From: Bacteroidia bacterium
GTDB lineage: Bacteria; Bacteroidota; Bacteroidia; UKL13-3
Length of the DNA: 13,026 bases
NCBI GenBank assembly: GCA_022402405.1
Contig: JAKRSG010000212.1
Span: 1-13,026, forward strand
Direction: 5' to 3'
In this document: positions 8,481-13,026 of the stretch, piece by piece
Layout: each line of letters opens with the position of its first letter
Position numbering within the stretch: the stretch's first letter is position 1
Translations under genes and position numbers: made by a program
The notes under the pieces: model-generated
Database searches by the model: none
Told to the model about the DNA's origin: nothing
The model's input: the letters and a program-made list of their open reading frames with translations, nothing else

Positions 8481-9605
8481 TTATCTGTTTTGTTCGTTTA
8501 TCCAATTCTTTTTAAAGTCTTCGATTTCGGCATTTGAGAAGCCGTATACAGCTTGAATTTTAGTAATTATTAACTGTAGTTTTGAAATTTGGTTTACCCT
8601 ATCTGTTATAAATAAAGCAGGTTTTCCGCCACCTGTTGTTGGAGCATTAAGAAGTGCCAGAATTTCATCTATTTGAGCGTCTGTTATTTTTTTGTTAGCG
8701 ATACCTTTATAACCCATGGTAAAACCAATACATTCTCCTATTGCGTGCAAAGTATTTGCCTTTTGGGCATCTGTTAAAGTGGTTTGAGATAAGTTTGCAA
8801 TGGAAGTTTGACAGTAATTTATAACAGTAGCAAAATTTGCTTTTTCCATGTTTGAAATAATAGCGGCAATGGCTTCATTTTTTTCATTTTGGTATGCCTC
8901 ACCAGCTTTTAGGGCAGCTTGTAATTTTATAAAGTTGAAACGAATTTGGGCGTAAATACCATTTCCAGCGTTTTTATCTCTTCTTGCTGCATAAACAGCT
9001 AAATATTTATCGGCAGCAGCGCCATGTTTGGCTGCACTACTACTCACAAAATGAGGTGTTGCACCAAAAACATATAAAGCTTGATCCACCTCTGCTAAAC
9101 GTGGCGATTTTAATAAACTGTGCGCGTGATTTACTAAAGCAGCACCAAACAAACCCTTTTCAATAATTTGCTCTGGTTCAAATCCGTTTTCATCAAATAA
9201 GTAACCGCCAAAAGTTCCACCTTGCACGGAAGCACTATCTACATGATACGTTGTACCCGATGCTTTTTCTAATTCCTTAAACCAACCATTTTCTCCTACT
9301 AAAAGAGCTGCAAAAGCCGGAATAGTGAAAGATTCTATAGAAATTGTGCCCGCTTTAAAAGAATTTTCCATGTTTGCTGCAGAAGCCGTTTGATTGGTAA
9401 CCCTACCCTTTTTGGCCTCGTCTACCATCGCATCAAAATGGTTTCTAAAAGAGATTAAATCTCCCAAATTTCCCACAAAGTTGGTGCTATCATAAGCACT
9501 CGGAATGTTTAATGCGCTCTTGCCTGTAGTAGTTTCTTCCTTTTTACAAGCTGTAAATACCATGGCAAAAGCCATAATGACTAATAACAAAGATTGTTTT
9601 TTCAT
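8481..9605 (-). CDS. DUF4856 family lipoprotein, first gene of the putative iron operon
   Basis: This 374-residue exported lipoprotein has the signal sequence MKKQSLLLVIMAFAMVFTAC with lipobox Cys20, followed by the flexible linker KKEETTTG. The mature part is mostly helical. Recognisable DUF4856 segments are IPSAYDSTNFVG (34-45), EPEQIIEKGLFGAALVNHAH (143-162), where the EKGLFGA core is strongly family-like, LYVFGATPHF (177-186), and a Gly/Ala-rich helical C-terminal half with IGECIGFTMGYKGI (289-302). DUF4856 (PF16148) has no proven function. In Bacteroidota it is repeatedly found beside imelysin lipoproteins and TonB receptors, from which I infer a role in binding or handing over iron at the cell surface. 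The ATG is preceded by a GAAAA run rather than a Shine-Dalgarno sequence. Transcription probably starts ~40 bases upstream from the promoter at 9650-9680. Confidence 0.83.
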   Translation of the reverse strand: MKKQSLLLVIMAFAMVFTACKKEETTTGKSALNIPSAYDSTNFVGNLGDLISFRNHFDAMVDEAKKGRVTNQTASAANMENSFKAGTISIESFTIPAFAALLVGENGWFKELEKASGTTYHVDSASVQGGTFGGYLFDENGFEPEQIIEKGLFGAALVNHAHSLLKSPRLAEVDQALYVFGATPHFVSSSAAKHGAAADKYLAVYAARRDKNAGNGIYAQIRFNFIKLQAALKAGEAYQNEKNEAIAAIISNMEKANFATVINYCQTSIANLSQTTLTDAQKANTLHAIGECIGFTMGYKGIANKKITDAQIDEILALLNAPTTGGGKPALFITDRVNQISKLQLIITKIQAVYGFSNAEIEDFKKNWINEQNR

Positions 9606-9619
9606 TTTTCGCTATTTTT

Positions 9620-9638
9620 ATTTAGACTAATTATAAAT
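9620..9638. promoter_or_regulatory. Operator site 1, 19-bp dyad downstream of the operon promoter
   Basis: ATTTAGACTAATTATAAAT is an inverted repeat with 7-base arms around a 5-base spacer and one mismatch. The dyad extends two further pairs on each side (TTATTTAGA / TATAAATAA). It agrees with site 2 at 16 of 19 positions. It lies between the predicted transcription start and the DUF4856 ATG, where a bound protein would block elongation or promoter clearance. Its shape (7-5-7, TTTAGA half-site) resembles DtxR/IdeR-class 19-bp operators; the Fur class is an alternative. Confidence 0.6.
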
Positions 9639-9649
9639 AATAATTTCTG

Positions 9650-9680
9650 CGAAAGTATTCTTTCTATGTAAATTAGCAAA
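9650..9680 (-). promoter_or_regulatory. Bacteroidota-type -33/-7 promoter of the iron operon
   Basis: Read on the minus strand, TTTG (complement of 9677-9680) is followed after exactly 19 bases by TACTTTCG (complement of 9650-9657). The Bacteroidota primary sigma consensus is TTG/TTTG, 19-21 bases, TAnnTTTG, so only one position of the -7 box deviates. The predicted start of transcription is about 9643-9646, giving a leader of roughly 40 bases to the DUF4856 ATG. It is the best promoter match in the window and drives the four-gene operon. Confidence 0.6.
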
Positions 9681-9682
9681 TG

Positions 9683-9701
9683 ATTTAGATTAGTTCTAAA
9701 T
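9683..9701. promoter_or_regulatory. Operator site 2, perfect 19-bp palindrome upstream of the -33 element
   Basis: ATTTAGATTAGTTCTAAAT has perfect 7-base arms (ATTTAGA / TCTAAAT) around the spacer TTAGT. It ends two bases from the -33 element, so protein bound here would overlap RNA polymerase contacts. Its centre (9692) is 63 bases from that of site 1 (9629). A further half-site TTCTAAAT lies at 9709-9716. Confidence 0.62.
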
Positions 9702-9756
9702 AATTTGATTCTAAATAAAAGAAAATCAAGTGTAAAAATTGGGGGTTGGATTATAG

Positions 9757-9943
9757 TCCATAGACCATGGACGATAGACCATAGTTTTTTATTCCTTCTT
9801 CATTCGACATTCTGCATTCGGTGTTTTTGGTCCATAGTCCATGGACCATAGACGATAGTTTTTGTTCCTTCTTCATTCGACATTCAGCGTTCGGTGTTCG
9901 ACATTTCTTCTTTCGTGCTTCGAATTTAGAATTTCGAATTTTT
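9757..9943. repeat. Degenerate heptamer array in two ~73-bp higher-order units plus a tail
   Basis: The stretch is built from two kinds of 7-base words. At 9757-9784 and 9831-9858 there are four contiguous copies each of an (A/T)CCATAG-like heptamer, with variants ACCATGG and ACGATAG. Each block is followed by TTTTT and a TTCCTTCTT spacer, then by CATTCGA-like heptamers. These run 9801-9828 in unit one and 9874-9943 in unit two, where the word drifts through CGTTCGG, TGTTCGA and TGCTTCG to AATTTCG. The two units are offset by 73-74 bases and share 26 of 29 bases in the first block (9756-9784 versus 9830-9858). Inverted words form short stems, for example GGTCCAT / ATGGACC at 9829-9847 with a 5-base loop. 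The 7-base period is not a multiple of three, so the array is non-coding. Confidence 0.8.
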
Positions 9944-9960
9944 AATGCCTCTAATCAACC

Positions 9961-12009
9961 TTACGAAAACAACAATTCCTTCAACTTAGCAGATACCTTA
10001 CTTGCATTCGGTAAAATCTCTGCTTCTAGGCCCATATTCATTGGTATAGCTGGAACATTCTTAGCGCCGAGGGTTGCTACAGGAGCATCTAAATAGGTAA
10101 AACATTGCTGCATAATTCTAGCTGCCAATGATTCTGCAAACGAGTTATTTAATGGCTCTTCGGTTAGTACCAAACATTTGCCATGTTTTTTAACCGAGTG
10201 CATAACCGCTTCTTCATCTAATGGAAGTAAACTTCTTAGATCGAGCACTTCTATATTTCCCTCAAAATCTTTGGCAGCACTTAATGCCCAATATACACCC
10301 ATGCCGTATGTTATCACTACACAAGATTCGCCATTATCTACTGCATCTTCACTGGCTTCTAATACAATATTGGCTTTACCAAATGGAAGCACATAATCTT
10401 CATCTGGCTCTACGCAACGTGCTAGCTCGGTTCCTGGATTTTTACTCCAATACAAGCCTTTATGCTCAAGCATTATGCAGGGATTTCCATCGTAATAGGC
10501 AGCCTTCATTAAGCCTTTCATATCGGCAGCATTACTTGGATAGGCAATCTTTATTCCTTTTAAAGTAAGCAAGGTAGATTCTATACTGCCACTGTGGTAT
10601 GGTCCGCCACCACCATAAGCTCCAATTGGAATTCTTATAACAGCACTTACTGGATATTTACCGCCCGTTAAATACGACGATTTCGTAATCTCACAAACCA
10701 ATTGGTTCATGCCTGTCCACACATAATCTGCAAACTGAATTTCTACAATAGGCTTAACACCCACGGCACTCATACCTGCGGTAGAACCCACAATATACGC
10801 TTCCTGGATAGGCGTATTAAACACACGATTATCGCCATATTTAGCAGCAAGCGTGGCGGCTTCTCTAAATACACCTCCTAATCTAGCTCCTACATCCTGA
10901 CCATAAAACATACATTCTGGGTGTTTGGCTAACAGCTCGTCAACCGCATGTAAAGCAGCATCTACCATCACCACCGGTTCTTTGCCAGCGGGCTTTCTGG
11001 TGCCCACTTCTTCGGCTGCGCCACTTGGTGCATAAACAAAATCTTCGGCTGTACTAGGCAATGGATCTGGCGAAGAAACCGCCAATTTAAATTGCTGAGC
11101 TACCTTATCCGTTTCTATTTCGTCAATTTCTTTTAGCTCAGCTTCTGAAACTCCAATCGATACTAAATGTTTATGCAATTTAGGCAGAGGCTCATCGGCT
11201 AAGTGCTTAGCCATATCCTCTTCTGTTCTGTACCATTCTTTGCGCACTCCCGAAGTATGATGCCCCAACAATGGAACCTTAGCATGCAATAATATTGGAG
11301 CGCGATGCTCTCTTACATAATCAATACATTGTAACACGGCATTCCACGATTTCAAGAAATCGCTCCCATCTACACGCATGCGCTGCATTCCCTTAAATCC
11401 ACCGGCATATTCGTATGCATCCATGGCACGCATTTCGGCACCACTCGCGCTAATTCCCCAATCATTGTCCTGAACCAAATAAAATATCGGAAGCTTCTTT
11501 AAAATAGCCATTTGCCAAGCTTCCGCCACTTCCCCTTCGGTAACAGAACCATCTCCCAAACTACAAACCACCACAGGATTTTCATCCGAATCTAGCAAAC
11601 CCTGACTTTCTAAATACGCTATCCCATGCGCCATTCCGGTGGCAGGAATAGCCTGCATGCCCGTTGCACTGCTAGAGTGAAGCATTCTTACAAAGCCATC
11701 GCGCTTTAAATTGGGGTGACCATAATAGGTTCGGCCACCCGAAAAAGGATCTTCTGCTTTGGCAAGTAGCTGTAGCATTAATTCGTACGGACTCATACCC
11801 ATGCCCAACAACATACTTTCATCGCGGTAATAAGGAGCTGCAAAATCTGCACCTGTTAACTGCATTCCAACCGCCAATTGTATCGCTTCATGTCCACGAC
11901 TAGTAGAATGAACATACTTAGTGATGTTGCGGTTAGCATCATATATATCGGCCATGGCTCTGGCTGCACACATGTGTGCATAAGCCTCTAAAAGAATTTC
12001 TTTATCCAT
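9961..12009 (-). CDS. 2-oxoacid dehydrogenase E1 component, fused alpha and beta subunits
   Basis: This 682-residue cytoplasmic enzyme decarboxylates a 2-oxoacid with thiamine diphosphate and passes the acyl group to a lipoyl E2. Residues 1-~310 are the E1-alpha part. STSRGHEAIQLAVG (35-48) and PYYRDESMLLGMG (59-71) lead to the ThDP motif GDGS (152-155), closed at QDNDWG (180-185), and then HHTSGVRKEWYRT (250-262). A Pro/Ala/Glu-rich linker covers ~312-345. The E1-beta part follows, with FYGQDVGARLGGVF (368-381), TPIQEAYIVG (399-408; Glu403 at the catalytic glutamate position), YGGGGPYHSGSIES (465-478) and TEEPL (616-620). This fused form is common in Bacteroidota and is often labelled 2-oxoisovalerate (branched-chain) dehydrogenase. 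The sequence alone does not separate branched-chain from pyruvate specificity. No E2 or E3 gene lies nearby; the gene appears to be monocistronic. Confidence 0.9.
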   Translation of the reverse strand: MDKEILLEAYAHMCAARAMADIYDANRNITKYVHSTSRGHEAIQLAVGMQLTGADFAAPYYRDESMLLGMGMSPYELMLQLLAKAEDPFSGGRTYYGHPNLKRDGFVRMLHSSSATGMQAIPATGMAHGIAYLESQGLLDSDENPVVVCSLGDGSVTEGEVAEAWQMAILKKLPIFYLVQDNDWGISASGAEMRAMDAYEYAGGFKGMQRMRVDGSDFLKSWNAVLQCIDYVREHRAPILLHAKVPLLGHHTSGVRKEWYRTEEDMAKHLADEPLPKLHKHLVSIGVSEAELKEIDEIETDKVAQQFKLAVSSPDPLPSTAEDFVYAPSGAAEEVGTRKPAGKEPVVMVDAALHAVDELLAKHPECMFYGQDVGARLGGVFREAATLAAKYGDNRVFNTPIQEAYIVGSTAGMSAVGVKPIVEIQFADYVWTGMNQLVCEITKSSYLTGGKYPVSAVIRIPIGAYGGGGPYHSGSIESTLLTLKGIKIAYPSNAADMKGLMKAAYYDGNPCIMLEHKGLYWSKNPGTELARCVEPDEDYVLPFGKANIVLEASEDAVDNGESCVVITYGMGVYWALSAAKDFEGNIEVLDLRSLLPLDEEAVMHSVKKHGKCLVLTEEPLNNSFAESLAARIMQQCFTYLDAPVATLGAKNVPAIPMNMGLEAEILPNASKVSAKLKELLFS

Positions 12010-12173
12010 AAGTGGGCTGCAAGTTTAATCAAATTAAAGCAAAACCTAAACCCCAAATATTCATAAAAAGCCAAAAATAACATATTAATTCACTTACAAT
12101 CAAAAGCTAAAGTATATCTATTTATTTATTCGGTTCGAACCAAAATAATCTAATTATTCCCTAATTTCGCTGC
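12010..12173. promoter_or_regulatory. Divergent promoter region with two dyads
   Basis: This is 164 bases of AT-rich sequence between two genes read away from each other. GGTTCGAACC (12132-12141) is a perfect 10-bp palindrome. AATAAT-CTA-ATTATT (12144-12158) is a second perfect dyad three bases further on. TAATTTCGC (12162-12170) is a one-mismatch -7 element only four bases before the stress-protein ATG; no -33 TTG sits at the right distance. Minus-strand promoter candidates for the dehydrogenase are weak. Confidence 0.4.
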
Positions 12174-13026
12174 ATGACAGAACAAATAGCACCCTTTTCA
12201 AAAATTGCTTTGGCAGTGGCCTTCTCGCCTAGATGCGAGTCGTTATTAGCCGAAACAAAAATGTTACAAGAAAAATTTGCCTGTGAGTTACTTTTCATTC
12301 ATGTTGGGAGCAAAACCCTTCAAGAAGAACAATACCTAAAGCATTTATTGCATAGATTTGAGTTGGATCAGCCCAAAAATAAAACCATTTGGAGAGAAGG
12401 CGACCCAGTGGATACCATTTTAGAAATTTGCCAAGAAGAACAAATAGATCTTTTGGTGGCAGGGGCATTAGAAAAAGAAAGCATAATAAATTACGTATTT
12501 GGCGGTGTTTCTAGGCAGCTTAGCAGAAAAATAAAATGCAGCATGTTGTTACTTACTGAACCTAATATTCACCCAAAAGGATTTAACTATTTGGTAGTGG
12601 AAGGAACCGACCATCCCAAAACCGAAAACACCATTGCCACTGCTGTACAAATTGCCAAATTGTATAAGAGCAAACACGTGGATATTATCCAAGAAAACGA
12701 CTTAACAAAAATTGCCTTAATACGCAGCGAAGAGCTAAAAGAACACGAAGCAGGCGAACGTATGAAGGAGATTTTGAGCGAAGAAGATGAAAAATTAGAG
12801 GAGATTTTACGTTGCAGTAATTGCGGAAATTTAGCTATTCATACAGAGCGCATAGAAGGTAAACCGGGCTATGTTATAAGCAAATATGCCCGAGAAAAAG
12901 AGGCGGATTTATTGGTGATAAACTCACCAGATAAGCCGCTTAATTTATTGGATAGGGTGTTTCCTCACGACATGGAATACGCCCTTGCTAATTTGCCTTG
13001 CAATTTGCTTATTGTACATCCAAAAG
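12174..13026 (+). CDS. Tandem universal stress protein (UspA family), 3' end outside the window
   Basis: The frame is open from ATG 12174 to the window edge, giving 284 codons. An in-frame TAA at 12162 makes this the first possible ATG. Two UspA-like alpha/beta domains follow each other. Domain 1 (~1-130) has FSKIALAVAFS (8-18), LLFIHVG (39-45), IDLLVAGALEKES (91-103) and VFGGVSRQLSRKIKCSMLLL (108-127). Domain 2 (~136-284) has FNYLVVEGTD (137-146), ADLLVINSP (244-252) and CNLLIVHPK (276-284). The reading frame has reached the last strand of domain 2, so the stop is probably just outside. The canonical ATP-binding pattern GxxG-x9-G(S/T) is only partly present in domain 1 (G97, then G110-G111) and absent in domain 2. 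Domain 2 has an unusual CxxC (Cys214, Cys217) after an acidic helix. Proteins of this type act in stress and starvation responses; the specific role is unknown. Confidence 0.85.
   Translation, partial: MTEQIAPFSKIALAVAFSPRCESLLAETKMLQEKFACELLFIHVGSKTLQEEQYLKHLLHRFELDQPKNKTIWREGDPVDTILEICQEEQIDLLVAGALEKESIINYVFGGVSRQLSRKIKCSMLLLTEPNIHPKGFNYLVVEGTDHPKTENTIATAVQIAKLYKSKHVDIIQENDLTKIALIRSEELKEHEAGERMKEILSEEDEKLEEILRCSNCGNLAIHTERIEGKPGYVISKYAREKEADLLVINSPDKPLNLLDRVFPHDMEYALANLPCNLLIVHPK

Larger units (their letters stand above)
9606..9960. other. 355-bp intergenic region: leader, operators, promoter and heptamer repeats
   Basis: Between the DUF4856 start and the E1 dehydrogenase stop there is no gene. 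From the DUF4856 side it holds a ~40-base leader with operator site 1, the promoter, operator site 2 and an extra half-site up to 9720. Then comes an undistinguished ~35-base stretch, and then the 7-bp-periodic repeat array up to 9943. Open frames crossing the array on the plus strand are by-products of the repeats and of the opposite coding strand. Confidence 0.7.

Noticed and set aside
9924..9942. ATTTAGA word inside the repeat tail as another operator
   Set aside because: The matching right arm is missing, and the word is explained by the local heptamer drift.
9757..9943. CRISPR array or insertion-sequence remnant
   Set aside because: Units are 7 bp with no unique spacers of constant length, no terminal inverted repeats and no transposase or cas gene nearby.
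9821..10096. Plus-strand open frame across the repeat array into the E1 gene
   Set aside because: Its first part is translated heptamer repeat and the rest is antisense to well-conserved dehydrogenase codons; no family resemblance.
12010..12060. Minus-strand TTAATTTG as a -7 box for the E1 dehydrogenase
   Set aside because: It departs from TAnnTTTG at the conserved second position and the nearest TTG is about 17 bases upstream rather than 19-21.
12132..12141. GGTTCGAACC as the T-arm of a tRNA
   Set aside because: No acceptor stem, anticodon arm or CCA-proximal pairing can be built around it; it is simply a short palindrome.

Overview
The window is AT-rich DNA from a member of the Bacteroidota; I cannot fix the order or genus. 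The main reasons are family content (DUF4199, DUF4856, a BBP2/OmpL-type porin, a FecA-like SusC-style receptor with a carboxypeptidase-regulatory N-terminal domain, and a fused E1 alpha/beta dehydrogenase). In addition, a promoter matches the Bacteroidota TTTG-N19-TAnnTTTG architecture, and Shine-Dalgarno sequences are weak or absent. Ten genes are visible. Two run off the window: a probable tatC at the left edge and a tandem universal stress protein at the right edge.

Layout, left to right. Positions 1-62 hold the first 20 codons of a leftward gene that looks like tatC. Positions 228-1871 hold a 547-residue protein of unknown role with a GNAT-like core, and 1894-2376 a small DUF4199 membrane protein, both leftward. 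Divergent from these, 2497-3600 encodes an outer-membrane beta-barrel porin. Its 3' end overlaps by 14 bp, tail to tail, the last gene of a tight leftward four-gene operon covering 3587-9605. In transcription order that operon is a DUF4856 lipoprotein, an imelysin (M75) lipoprotein, an HTTM/vitamin-K-dependent-carboxylase-like membrane protein, and a FecA-like TonB-dependent receptor. Gaps within it are 7 bp, 2 bp and an 11-bp overlap. I read it as an iron (or other metal) uptake operon.

The operon promoter is the most informative non-coding stretch. A good -33/-7 pair at 9650-9680 is bracketed by two near-identical 19-bp palindromes (consensus ATTTAGAYTARTTMTAAAT). Their centres lie 63 bp apart, about six helical turns. 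This is the arrangement expected of a dimeric metal-responsive repressor of the DtxR or Fur type. Further upstream, 9757-9943 is a degenerate 7-bp-periodic repeat array, organised as two copies of a ~73-bp higher-order unit plus a tail. It fills the space behind the next gene.

Positions 9961-12009 (leftward) encode a fused alpha/beta E1 subunit of a 2-oxoacid dehydrogenase. From 12174 a rightward gene encodes a protein with two universal-stress-protein domains, cut by the window end. The 164-bp divergent region between these two genes carries two small perfect dyads. No tRNA, rRNA, insertion sequence, CRISPR array or phage gene was seen.
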